A stretch of DNA of 64,000 nucleotides from assembly GCA_000697055.1 (NCBI GenBank), contig JNDT01001546.1, forward strand, positions 1 to 64,000. The letters are read 5' to 3'. This stretch comes from Saksenaea vasiformis B4078 (Eukaryota > Mucoromycota > Mucoromycetes > Mucorales > Saksenaeaceae). Position numbers and translations under genes: made by a program. Within the stretch, counting starts at the first letter, position 1, and each line of letters begins with the position of its first letter. Below the pieces are notes generated by a model. That model worked only from the letters and a program-made list of their open reading frames with translations, was not told the DNA's origin and searched no databases. Below are positions 50,338 to 60,676 of this stretch, in pieces.

Positions 50338-51495
50338 TCAGACATGTTCGTATTTCAGTGCTACATCCTGGGGCGTGCAGGATTGGCTTGGATGATGTTT
50401 CGCTTGACAATGCCGGCACACTTGTTCCTGTGATGATCGCTTAGGAGGCTTAACATAGGGAAGATTTCTTATGGCTTCTATCTGGCGACACTCCTCAGAA
50501 GAATGATTTGCTTTTGGCCCGTGCAGCTTGCAACCCACACGCGTCGACCGGCGTTCTGATGCAGCGCTTCTTTTTCGAATCTCTGCTGGTTTCACTTCCG
50601 ACGCCACCTTCATCTCATTTGCTGGCGTTGCTTTTGTCCCAGAAGTAAGATAGTGACGCTCATAGGCTTTTCTAGCATCTGCCCATTTCAGTTCACGCCC
50701 ACACAAATTGTCCTTGAGCCAGGTGACCTGTTCAGGAGAAAGGCTGTAAGGTAATAGCCGCTCCCAATATTCATCGATGTTGAGGCGGTAATTGTTCAGA
50801 GTAGCCTCGAATTTGTTCATGAAATCATGAACCGATTCAAACACAACTTTTTGGTTTCTTAGCGCTTGAAAAACTTGTAATCCGTCAGTCGACGATGAAG
50901 AGGCAGGGCGCGATGCATGGGCAGGAGTAGAAGATACAGGTGTGGCGCCTGAAGTAGAAGAGGTCGCAATCAACGGTGAAGAAGGTAAAGAAGGCGTAGC
51001 AGCCGTAGTAGTAGTAGTAGTAGTAGTAGCAGTAGTAGCAGTAGCGGTGGTAGGCAACACCGATGATCCAAGCTCACGGAATGATAATGGTCGGTGGCTT
51101 GAAAATACCTGACTATCCTCCGTTATCAAACTATATACTCCCTGAAGACTAGTAAAGGCCTCCTTTGCTTGATTCAAGTCTTTTAATATAACCGATTTTA
51201 CTTCAGAACATGCACCGGTTTTCATTGCTCGGCCTAACCTTGAAGCCTGGCGCACGACTTCACGCTTTGCCTCAGCGACGGCATCTGCAGTTTGCTGTTT
51301 CCATGTCTCCTCTTCCGATATCTTCAAGTCAGCTGGCGGTGGTGGTGACAGGTTAACCGCAGCAGATTTCACACCGGAAGTGACTAATGGTTCAGGATTG
51401 GCCGAATTTTTTGCGCTGCTACTATCTTCCGTGGTAACAGCATAAGGGGTGGCAATGCTAGGATTAATGCTGTGATCCACGCCTTGGTATGACAT
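50338..51495 (-). CDS. Gag-like protein with two zinc-knuckle-like motifs
   Basis: The single intact ORF of 385 codons starts MSYQGVDHSINP. The N-terminal part is Ser/Thr/Pro-rich with a Thr run (positions about 51003-51030, from a GTA repeat). A capsid-like helical region follows (VFESVHDFMNKFEATLNNYRL, EYWERLLPYSLSPEQVTWLKDNL). The C terminus has CKLHGPKANHSSEEC and CRHCQAKHHPSQSC, spaced like CCHC knuckles. These are marks of LTR-retrotransposon Gag. No protease, reverse transcriptase or integrase lies within several kilobases on either side. The ORF is undamaged, unlike the other element ORFs here, so it is either a recently inserted fragment or a retained gene. Confidence 0.7.
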   Translation of the reverse strand: MSYQGVDHSINPSIATPYAVTTEDSSSAKNSANPEPLVTSGVKSAAVNLSPPPPADLKISEEETWKQQTADAVAEAKREVVRQASRLGRAMKTGACSEVKSVILKDLNQAKEAFTSLQGVYSLITEDSQVFSSHRPLSFRELGSSVLPTTATATTATTTTTTTTAATPSLPSSPLIATSSTSGATPVSSTPAHASRPASSSSTDGLQVFQALRNQKVVFESVHDFMNKFEATLNNYRLNIDEYWERLLPYSLSPEQVTWLKDNLCGRELKWADARKAYERHYLTSGTKATPANEMKVASEVKPAEIRKRSAASERRSTRVGCKLHGPKANHSSEECRQIEAIRNLPYVKPPKRSSQEQVCRHCQAKHHPSQSCTPQDVALKYEHV

Positions 51496-52527
51496 AAAGA
51501 AGATTGTCTGATCTCCAAACTTTCCGATGCAAATTTTACTCTTGTGACTTTTTTCAAGTTTGAAACTGTGGTCCTTCCCAATTCAAGTCCGGCGGAGTGG
51601 TTGCAGAAACCAATCAATGTCAAAAAGACGCCTTCCCCTTATGCAAGGAATTGAACAATCGGCGAAACCTTCTTACTTACCATGTACAAGTACAAAGCGG
51701 CATTGGATGTTAAAGCTAGTCAATCCTTTTTTTTTTTTTTTTTAGAACTGAACCCTTTCTAACTTCTGCGTTGCGGTTTATCCTTGTATAATGCGCCGTT
51801 TAGGTTTCACGCTTGTATCATACATATAACAAATGGAAATAAAAAGCAAATACAATAAGCCAACATTAATTCAATGTTTTTACTATATCTCAAAAATTGA
51901 AGACATGTGCTGGGCAATAGTTGTCCCAGAATGTGTAAAGTATATCATGTTCTTCCCAGTAACAAACGAGTTTCTCTCCAGTTTTGTAACAGCATAGTTG
52001 TAATGATCGCGTATCATACTTAACTGTGGTATGTTCCAAGAGATTGCGTTGACTCGCTCTTTGCATTTCTTTTAGACACTGCTGCATAATCCGCTTGATA
52101 ATTTGGAATTCTCATTATCATTTTTGATCATACTATGATTCAGGTCTTCCTTTAGGCTTATCCATAAAAGCAATCTATATAGGAGGCATTACTTAAAAAT
52201 GTGTTTCACTTATGCTTTGTAGAATGAAGAGGAGAGATGCGACACAAACTAGGAATTGAAGGCGCTTTGAGTGACCTTCACAGAAAAGTAAACGGGATAG
52301 TGGCTGCTAAAAAGGCATGGAGTACCAGCAAAGCGTTTCGTCTTATTATAACACATCCAAGAAATAACTCTTTCTGTATCCAAATGCATAGCTCTGTTTC
52401 CAGAAAATGGGGGTTTTCAAGCGACGTAAATATAGTCATGGTATTGTAAATGCTCGTTCAGTAAAGTTTATATGTAATAGAAACAATGGAATAAGTACAA
52501 ATAGAATGAAATATACAAGTATGGCCG
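51496..52527. other. Spacer with a poly-T tract
   Basis: A pure T run at 51727-51742 ends in TTTTTAG. The ORFs at 52237-52673 have no motif. No gene is called. Confidence 0.5.
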
Positions 52528-54578
52528 CTAAAAATCAAGATCGGCAATGGAAATTTTGCCTTCTTTGTACTCTCTCTCGAGTTCCTGAAGTAGCAGCTCG
52601 TCTTCGCTGGGACAATCCAGGACTCGTCGTGCAGAGGAATGAAAGCTTTCCATCGGGTGTGTGGCTGGTCTAAGCAAGTCATCCAATGTGCCGTCGTCTA
52701 CGGCACGGACAATATCGTTGTAATACTGCGGAAAAGAAATGAGTAATCTGTTTAAGTATGGCATAGATACACTTACGCCTCGGAATTCGCCTCCAACATA
52801 CATTTGTGGCATCTCCTTTGCATGATCCTGTTTTAGTTTCCTACTCGATGCCACATCCACGAGATCGAACGGAACATGATTTGCACTCAGCAGATGCTTC
52901 AAATGTTCTTGTCTTTTCCTCATCTGTTACAAAACAAACAAAAAAGCGCATGGCAAAGTTATACCAAAACAGGTAAATGTTAGCTTGACATCTTACCACT
53001 GCGTTGCTGCAAATGTTTGAAACATAGAGATGGACTTTGTCGGGTGCAAAAGTCGAATCGCCACTGTCGTCACTGTCAGTGTCATCGTCGTCGCTAGGAT
53101 CCTTTGGCAGGCTATCCTTGGTTGAAAGCCAACCAGTTTTCTTGAGAATGGTCAGAGGCTGTGGTGCAGGCCATGATACTGCTTCGGTGGGTAAATAACG
53201 CGTTAGCCATCCCTGCTGCTGTTGTTGTCTTTGTGCCTGCGGTGTCATGCGGCTATAAACAGACGGCTTGGTGTTTGCTTCTGGTGTCAGGTTGACAGGA
53301 TGAGTATGGGAATCCTGCTCAAATTCGAACAGTATTTGTTCTAATTTCTCGTCTGTGCTTGTATCAGCCTCATTTTTCTTGGTTGCTTCTTCCAGCTGAC
53401 GGCGGAGTTCCTCCATATCTCGGTTGTATCTTTCCTTCCATGCATGCATACTATTTGCGTGAGCTGCTTTCAGTTCTCGAATTTCGTTTAGATAGGCAGT
53501 CTGCAATTTTTCTAGCGAAGCAGCTTGCGTTGATAAGGATTTTTCCATCTCTGCTAGAGTAGCTTGATGAGAACGTGTGCTTTCATCATTCATCTTTTTT
53601 TGATTCTATAAAGGAGATGAATAAACATGTGCATTCTTATCCTATAAACATACTTCTAGTTGTGTTCGTAAATTATCGATTGTTTGCTTTGCCTTGTTGC
53701 CAATTTTGTCGCCCGCTTTTTTTCGCAGAATATCTAGCTCCTTTTCTTTCTCGGTTAATTTCTTTGTAAGCTCTTTCTGCTATATTTTCCAATAAATTGA
53801 GTTAATGCATGAAACCCCTGACCAGGTGGCAAAAATTTTTTTTTTCTTTTTTACCTTGCGAGCATTTGACTCCAGATCCTGCAGTCTCGATTGTTGCTTC
53901 TTGTACGTCTGCATTTCTTTTTTTAGAGAGGCTTCTTTCTCAAGCAACGCACGTTCCTTTTCGGCCTTCTTTTTCAACTGTTGCTTCAATTTATCAATCT
54001 CCTTGTCTCGTAGTTGAAGCTGATCTTCGATCTGCCCTATCTTCTTGTTGTGTTGATTTTGTCGATCCGACGATGAAACCGCCGATCTAAGCTGCTTCAA
54101 CTCGAGGTTCTGTTGTGCAATACGTCGCACATTCTCTTCGTTCTGATATGTAATTTTAATAAAGCAATCAAAAAAGGGAATAGATACCAACCTTCAGCGT
54201 AAGTTGATCCAATTGCTTCCTCAGTTGGGCAGTTGTTGTGCTTGTAGGAGTACGGCCAGGGGGTGGTGGCCTTTTGGCTGTTCGTTGGATAGAGGGTGCT
54301 ACGCCACTTGTAGTGTTTGCCATGGACAAGTGAGTCCGGCTAGTTTTACCCCAAGGTCGATTCTTGCTAGTGGAGACCACCGGTCGCCTTGCAACGATTG
54401 TTTGCTTGGCGACAGGTGCGGCAACTCTTTTCTTCGCTGACGATGGCGATAGGATGGTTGCCTTGTCAGAGTTTCTCAGAACCTTTGGGCGTCGAGTGGA
54501 AGTTGTTGCCCGAACAGTACGTATAGGTATGGGTTTTGCATCTAATTTTTTTATAGGAGGTTGCTCGGTACTGATCAT
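52528..54578 (-). CDS. Coiled-coil protein with C-terminal thioredoxin-fold (SH3BGR/glutaredoxin-like) domain
   Basis: The ATG at 54578 starts MISTEQPPIKKLDAKP. A basic, Pro/Thr-rich N terminus of about 120 residues is followed by a long coiled coil spread over several exons (QLRKQLDQLTLK, ELKQLRSAVSS, KKKAEKERALLEKEASLKKEMQ, LEKLQTAYLNEIRELKAAHANS). The C-terminal part contains HLYVSNICSNAVV, then after an intron MRKRQEHLKHLLSANHVPFDLVDVASSRKLKQDHAKEMPQMYVGGEFRG, which has the layout of a glutaredoxin-like fold with the Cys pair lost. This domain is related to SH3BGRL, where no redox Cys are present. A scaffold role is inference. The stop is at 52528-52530. Confidence 0.75.
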
Positions 54579-54918
54579 AGCAAAAGTAATAGTAGTAGTA
54601 GTAGAAGGAAGAGAGATACGAAGAGTGCTTGCGCAAAATCAACTTGCATATTTATCGCATCCACAAAAGGAAAAGGTCAACATAGAAATACCATTTTTGT
54701 TTTTAAATAACCAATGTTTAGATATAGAGAGAGAGAAGACAAAAATTGCCGGAAAAAGGGAGCTGAAAACATTAGGGTGTCCTTGCTTTGAAGCATTGAG
54801 ATGCTCTCTTGCAGCTGCCAAGTGGCTTGTGAAGGAACCCAAAACTTTTTTTTTTATTTTATTTTACACTTACCCGCCCGCGTTAAAGTAGAAAAGCTCC
54901 TTGTTCCTTCTGCCAAAC
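54579..54918. promoter_or_regulatory. Divergent promoter region upstream of zuotin
   Basis: The spacer of 340 bp separates the coiled-coil gene (minus) from zuo1 (plus). It contains a TACTACTAC-type run at 54583-54602 and a T-rich run at 54846-54867. No core element is certain. Confidence 0.4.
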
Positions 54919-56303
54919 ATGTCGCTTGCCCTTGACTTCTTGCTCCCCCCTCCCCCTGCTTCTTACAAGGTTGACCAGGCCTTTGTTGCTCATTCCTCCG
55001 TTAGCGGTAAATTCGGTCGCTTAAAGTTTAAAGGAACTAAACCCCATTACCCTTTTAGCCGCTCAGGATCGCTTGTTGGAGCCCGTCGGTCCTCATTTCC
55101 TTGCCCATGCTCGCCGCAAGAGACACAACCGCACTTTCTCCGAGGATGAACTCCATCAGGCCAAGGAGAAGGCTAGCCAAGTGGTTGAAGAGGAAACCGT
55201 CGACTTTGAGTATGAAGATGTCGATATCACCACTGTCAACAATGATCCTACTCAATGGAAGGTACATACCATTATGAGAACGATCACATTACTCACGCCC
55301 TGGTTAATAGAGCCAAGATAACTACGCCGTTTTGGGTTTGACGAAGCTCCGTTACAAGGCCACCGAGGATCAGATCAAGAAGGCACATCGTCGCATGGTC
55401 TTGCTTCATCACCCCGACAAGAAGGCCGATAAGAACGACGATGCCTTCTTCAAGTGTATTGCCAAGGCCTATGACACTTTGATGAATCCTGTCAGCCGTC
55501 GTCAGTACGACTCCGTCGACTTCGGTATGTCCGCCATTGACGAGGAAGTTCCTACTGCCAAGACGCCCGGCAACTTCTACAAGTTGTGGGCTCCTGTTTT
55601 CGAACGTGAATCCCGTTTCTCCACCAAGCAACCTGTGCCGCTTCTCGGAACAGAAGAATCCACCAAGGAAGAGGTTGAAGGTTTCTACGATTTCTGGTAC
55701 AACTTCGATTCGTGGAGATCTTTCGAGTGGCTCGACAAGGAGGCTGCTGAAGGAGCGGACAACCGTGACGATAAGCGTTACGCCGAGAAGAAGAACCGTG
55801 CTCAGCGTGCTCAGCTCAAGAAGGAAGATAACGCCCGTCTCCGTAAACTTGTCGATACTTGTTTGAGCGTGGATCCTCGTATTGCTAAGTTCAAGGCTGA
55901 AGAGAAGAAGCGCAGAAACGCAAAGAAGGACGCCAAGGCTGCCGCCGATAAGGCTGCTGCCGAGGAGGCTGCTCGCAAGGCTGAAGAGGAACGATTGGCT
56001 CGCGAAAAGGCTGAAGCTGAGGCTAAGGAAGCCCAAGCTGCCGCTAAGAAGGATAAGGAAGCTGTTAAGCGTGCCATCAAGAAGGAGAAGAAGACAATCA
56101 AGAACTTGATTAAGGACAACAACTACGCCTTGCCTGCTGGTGCTGCCGCTGCTACTCCCGAAGAAATCGACAGCCAATTGCAGAAGCTTGACGATGTGTT
56201 GGCCAAGAACAAGGGATTGCCAGAGCTGGAAGCACTTCGCAAGGCCCTTGAGCAAGGTCTTAAGGATGGCAAGCTCTCTGATGCCTTTGCCGCTGCACTT
56301 TAG
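54919..56303 (+). CDS. zuo1: Ribosome-associated J-protein zuotin
   Basis: Zuotin is part of the ribosome-associated complex that stimulates Hsp70 Ssb on nascent chains. Three exons, 54919-55006, 55059-55261 and 55311-56303, join to about 427 residues. The N terminus MSLALDFLLPPPP carries the PPxxP-type motif, followed by VGPHFLAHARRKRHNRTFSED. The J domain reads DNYAVLGLTKLRYKATEDQIKKAHRRMVLLHHPDKK with the HPD intact. The zuotin homology domain has FYDFWYNFDSWRSFEWLDKE. A charged Ala/Lys/Glu helix of about 100 residues follows, then a C-terminal helical bundle (IDSQLQKLDDVLAKNKG). There is no SANT domain, which agrees with fungal forms and differs from animal DNAJC2. GC-biased codons point to high expression. 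Confidence 0.96.
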
Positions 56304-56346
56304 ATTTCTTAAATTAAATAAAGAAAAAGGTTCCTTTTGCTTTTTT

Positions 56347-57345
56347 TTATATGTGTCTCTGTTCTAGATCTGAATCATCCGACAGAAAGCTTTCATCTAG
56401 ACCTCTCTCACGGTCTAATGCAGTAAACTCTACTGAGGGATCCCTGCTGTACTCGGGTATATCGGCAAAATCAATTCGTGCCGAGCGCGCGTTGATCGAG
56501 TACTTGTTCCTGCAAGAGACACACGGATAATATAGTTACTCGGGATGATAACGGACTGTTGCATAACTTACTTTCGCACCATCATGAAAAGTCGGAAAAA
56601 CTGAAAACAGTTACGAATAACCAGCAACATAGTGTCAAAGATGGCTTCGCTGCGTTGGCTTACGGAACATCCAGATGAGATGACGATAAGCGTCACCGCA
56701 CATAAGGCCACGAGGACGGTATCAACTATATTCCACGTTGATTTCCAATAAGCCTGCGCAGACAAGAAAATGGGGTTGTTGGTAACACACACTGGAGTCT
56801 TCCTTTTTACCTACCCGCCGCAATGCCACCATCCTGATGCTAACTTCGATAATCATGGCGAAATTAACGACGGCTTCAAATACAATAAACATCGGTGACG
56901 GACTAGGGAGGAACGCGATAAGTAGAGCATGAAAGCACGCACACTTTTTGAGAACGTTACCAGGTTTCTTGAATAAACTACAAAGATAAATGCAGATAGT
57001 TATGCAGAGACACACACGAATTCACATATGCATATGTTAGGATAACGAAACGTCAAAAAAGTGAGTTCTACTTGCGACAACAATGGTCACCAAGCTAAGT
57101 AGTGCCAACAAGAGGTACAGCACGATATAGAACCTCGAGTACATGAATCGATTTGCCATGCCTTGTATCATTTCAGATCTTGTCAGACCATGTTGTGTTC
57201 GTAGGCTTCTACAGGTCATCGCCGTAAGGAAAGACAAGAAAATCGACAATGGCAGCTGGAAGGCAGAAGCTTACCTGCCTTGGCGCTGATCTTCCTCTGC
57301 TGCGAGCATGTGAACGCGATCATCGTCATCGTCGACCACTGGCAT
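56347..57345 (-). CDS. Four-helix voltage-sensor-domain membrane protein
   Basis: Exons of about 50-300 bp encode four membrane segments. S1 is FYIVLYLLLALLSLVTIVVA and S2 is VFEAVVNFAMIIEVSIRM. S3 is WNIVDTVLVALCAVTLIVI, with the Asp usual in S3. S4 is LVIRNCFQFFRLFMMVRK, with Arg residues at positions 4, 11 and 17. No pore segments follow; instead there is an acidic C-terminal tail ending EQRHI. This resembles voltage-sensor-only proteins, such as Hv1-type proton channels, but the Arg spacing of S4 is wider than the usual three residues. The start is uncertain: the ATG at 57345 follows a reading frame (LTDSIFLTYN) that seems coding, reached from a possible upstream exon over GTAAAT...CTGCAG at about 57426-57370. 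Confidence 0.65.
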
Positions 57346-57534
57346 GTTATAGGTTAGAAAGATGCTGTCTGCAGAAAAGAGCGGATGGAGACGCCCTGAC
57401 AACTTGAATTTGAGGGTAATAATTTACCCGTCAGCACGGTCCAACTTCCACGAGCTGACAAACATGCAAGCCCAAATCATCGGCAATCCCATTCACTCCT
57501 ACTGTTTATTGAACAAATTTTTAGGCTAATCTAC

Positions 57535-57800
57535 ATAAATTTTGCGTCCATGAGGAGCCACTTTTATGTTAAGAAAAGAATCAAGTATGCGTTCGTTAAT
57601 ACATAAGTTGGCAACAAATTCATACGCTACTTACATCAACGCGACCCCTCGATGGACGCGAAATTCATATAGACAGCATAACAATTTGTTCATGGTTAGT
57701 AAATGGAACAAATATTTGGATGTCAGTTTACTTACCCCGAAGGAATTCCTGCGCATTCGCAGGAGCCACACCCTGCACCATTTCGGTGGAGGTGGGAGAG
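57535..57800 (+). repeat. Short inverted-repeat element, best copy
   Basis: The left end CTACATAAATTTTGCGTCCATGAGG (57530 on) and the right half GATGGACGCGAAATTCATATAG (57651-57672) form an imperfect inverted repeat. Core blocks are TATGCGTTCGTTAATACATAA and CGCTACTTACATCAACGCG. An outer part (GGTTAGTAAATGGAAC, then CTTACCCCGAAGG) is shared with the copy at 48205-48440. It has no ORF and is MITE-like. Confidence 0.6.
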
Positions 57801-60073
57801 GAGGTGTATGGCTTCCATGGATCGGCCAGTGTCATGCTTTTACGACCAGAGGTCTAAACAATTGACCAAAAGACATCATTTTCCGTGTATATAGCCGATC
57901 TTTGTACGTACGGGGACGTTTCGTTGGGAAACGGAGCCAAAGAAGAAAAAAAAAAAAGAGAATCCATGCGTCCCTTTACATATGGTCACTTTAAGCGTTT
58001 CGATTGGGGAACCTATTACAATGGATCAGCGCAATACACCTTTGACTGAGAAGTAAAGATACCTGAGGCTCTGCCCAAAGACCTACTGCTCATAACCGCA
58101 AGATTTATTTGGTACCAACGCAAAGTAGTATTTAGATGACGCAAATGTGTATTCAAAATGCACTCCTAGTATTTCTTTCTAACTAATATATATATAACGC
58201 CGTGCGATCTATTGCGAGCTTCAAAATACGTTTCGACTGTCAACTTCATCATGTCGGCTGTACATTCATGATACAAAGATGATAGAATGCGGTAAATCCT
58301 CTTGGCTTTATTTACGGTGTCGTTTGTTCATGTTGCACACGTATTTAACAACCAATTGTTGTCCTTTACATAGAACCTGTCAGACATCGTATCACATTTG
58401 GGTTCCCTTATCGAGAATATAGACGCGAACGACTGCCCCGAATCTTTCGAGTAGTAATAATGGACATTATGGAAAACTGAACAGAAGTTTTCGCCCAATG
58501 ACGTCGGTGCAATATAGCGAAATTTGTGAAAACAGCATCCAGCGTTGCAGGACATGCGGGACTATTTCATAATTCTGTGGGGGAGGCTGGTGTTGACAAC
58601 GGAACTGGGAGTGGCGATCGCTTAGGAATTTATTCCTATGTCGCCGTTTTTGTCGCTCACAGGTAGGATACTCGTTTTCGATGACGAAAAGCCTGAGAGT
58701 TACTACTCAATTACCAGATGGATTCAAGAGAAAACTGACCCCTGTGTCCTATTTATGCGAGTCAATAAGGATAGCAACACGTTGACTGGTTCTCGCGTGG
58801 TCTACCCCAGGAGACGCTATTGTTCTTTTAGTAGCTAAACGTGCGCCAGTCGAGAACTCTGTATTCAGGTGAAACCAAAGCCTACTTCATAGCTACGTAT
58901 AACTAGCTCAGAGCGAAAATGCGTTAAGATGTATCCAATCTGCACAGTGCAACGAAAATAGAACCTTGTCGTCAGGGAGCTTGTGGTAAGTTAGTGGTGA
59001 GCGATGTATTACCCAGGATATGTTAGCATAACGGACAAAAGTTGATATCTAGTAACGAAGCTGATTGGTCAAAGTTACCAAGTTCGTATACGTTCAACAG
59101 CCGTATTAATTCAGTCCTGTTGACAAAATTTTGCCATGTACCTAAAGCTGAAACATTGTGATAGCTTGTCGGGACGTAATGTTTGCAACTAGATAAGGGA
59201 AAAGCAAACTATTATATTCACCCGACCAAATTTAGGCGTAACAAACGACGTAATAATTGCTTTACGAACTACAATACGAGCAGAACCTATAATAGCGTTG
59301 ATCAACGTTTTTCGTAGTGATACTAGCAAAAGTCGGCTTCTAGATTGCAGCAAACATCCTCCGAAGATGTAGACTCACCTATGGTAGTGTAAAACTGCTC
59401 TTCAGGTGCTGTCAGGCTGATAACTAAAGAACTTGTTGATCGTGTGAACAAATAAACGCAATCTCAGCTGATGCAGAATATTTGGAGCGCAAAGAAAAAG
59501 TCAGTCCTAAGTAAAAATGGGAATATCCTGTGGAGTTCCTTGTCCTCGCCGTAAACTCTGAGTTCTTCAGAAACACATAACAATTATAAGCGTTGCATTG
59601 TCAACACAAAAGTTGGCATCCGTCGTGATAGCAGCATAAGCAGTGCCTCCCTATGTGCATACTGTTTGTCCAAGCCCTGTAGCTACGTTGATATAGCCGA
59701 ACAAAGGGCTATGCAGATAAAGTTATTACATTCGCGTTTTGTATCAAATTTTCTGGATCGCGATGACGCTTTACAGGCTTACTTATCCCTCCTGGACGAT
59801 TGTATTCCTTTCCGCTTGCTGCGAGAATATGGGTCACCTTAGTCTCTGCCATCTATCTTATGATGTATATAATATGAACAGGACAGAATATATTACTGCA
59901 GAACTAAAATAATAATCTGGTCAAGCTGGAAAGCAAGTTCAGAGGTGTCCCTGTCCAGTCTGTTCAAAGGAGTGACAACAGGTATTCCGACGGGTGTGTT
60001 AATTCATAACACCAATCAGCGCAGAGAACCTTAGGGAAACATTGCTGAGACGCTTCGCCCCGGTCATGTGGAC
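57801..60073. other. Long spacer without a supported gene
   Basis: Small ORFs have no motif. The stretch reads as decayed, with no long frame on either strand from about 58.9 to 60.1 kb. No bacterial-type sequence is visible in this part. Confidence 0.5.
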
Positions 60074-60292
60074 TATGGCGGATGTCCAGAAATTCCGATT
60101 CGAACAACTCCAAATGCGCTAAAAAAAATACGGTTAATTGAAATGATTGCTGTCATACAATAATACAAATGTTTCTAAAGAAAATACGCTCATTTTATCT
60201 AGAAAAGTCTTTTGAAAGAGATGATATGTGACGCGCAAACATACCGCGTTAATCAACTTTTGGATGTTCAGAAAGACACAACCATCTTGGTT
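60074..60292 (+). repeat. Segment B of the LTR-like family, partial copy
   Basis: Starting at GGATGTCCAGAAATTC, this matches 22047-22305 and 23424-23680 (AATTGAAATGATTGCT, AAATGTTTCTAAAG, CTCATTTTATCTAGAA, TTTGAAAGAGATGA, ACAACCATCTTGG). It is more diverged than the other two copies. Its right end coincides with the left edge of the bacterial-type sequence. Confidence 0.65.
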
Positions 60293-60532
60293 CTTCCAGC
60301 CGTGCAGCACCTCGTTGATTGCTCGAGGGTCCATGGTCGCGCCAGAAAGAATGTGCGCACTGGTTTCCGAGCCTTTTTCGAGCACACATACGGATATTGG
60401 TGCCCCTTTCTCATACGCCAGTTGCTCCAGGCGTATTGCTGTGGACAATCAAGCGGGACAACCACCGACAATAACCACGTCGTAGTCTACAGATCCACGA
60501 CTATATTGATCGATCAGGCTTTGCGGAGTCAT
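60293..60532 (-). pseudogene. Bacterial ETF-ubiquinone oxidoreductase, N-terminal fragment
   Basis: From the ATG at 60532 the minus strand reads MTPQSLIDQY, then VDYDVVIVGGCPA, a stop (TGA) at 60449-60451, and in the same frame LSTAIRLEQLAYEKGAPISVCVLEKGSE followed by AHILSGATMDPRAINEVLHGWK. This is the N terminus of the bacterial flavoprotein that passes electrons from ETF to quinone. The FAD-binding glycine box GGGPAG has become GGCPA-stop. The homology ends at about 60293, where the host repeat starts, so only about 80 of the usual 550 residues remain. The identity is clear from the VIVGG box and the GAHILSGAxMDPRAL-like block. Confidence 0.85.
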
Positions 60533-60676
60533 GGATATTCTCTCCATTAGCATGCGTTTGGCCCGGAGGCGCCATTGTCCGGGAAGTGCCCAGAATGCCG
60601 CAACCAAATGGCTCGGAACGAATAAGAACAGTCTATCCAAATGTGCTTCGGTCCCGCTATTTCTCTCTTGATCCCA
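60533..60676. promoter_or_regulatory. Bacterial-type spacer between divergent genes
   Basis: About 144 bp separate the two bacterial starts. The sequence is GC-richer than the host spacers and was probably the shared promoter region in the donor. No sigma-factor boxes are certain. Confidence 0.35.

Noticed and set aside
51003..51035. GTA/AGT run as a CRISPR or satellite repeat
   Set aside because: It is a simple trinucleotide run encoding Thr in the gag-like ORF. No CRISPR-like array was found anywhere in the window.
55293..56255. 320-codon minus-strand ORF opposite zuotin
   Set aside because: It mirrors the biased codons of the zuotin charged region, and its Leu/Ser-rich product has no family features.
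60134..60448. A host gene reading into the ETF-QO ORF
   Set aside because: The last part of that ORF is only the opposite strand of repeat segment B, which encodes nothing in its other copies.
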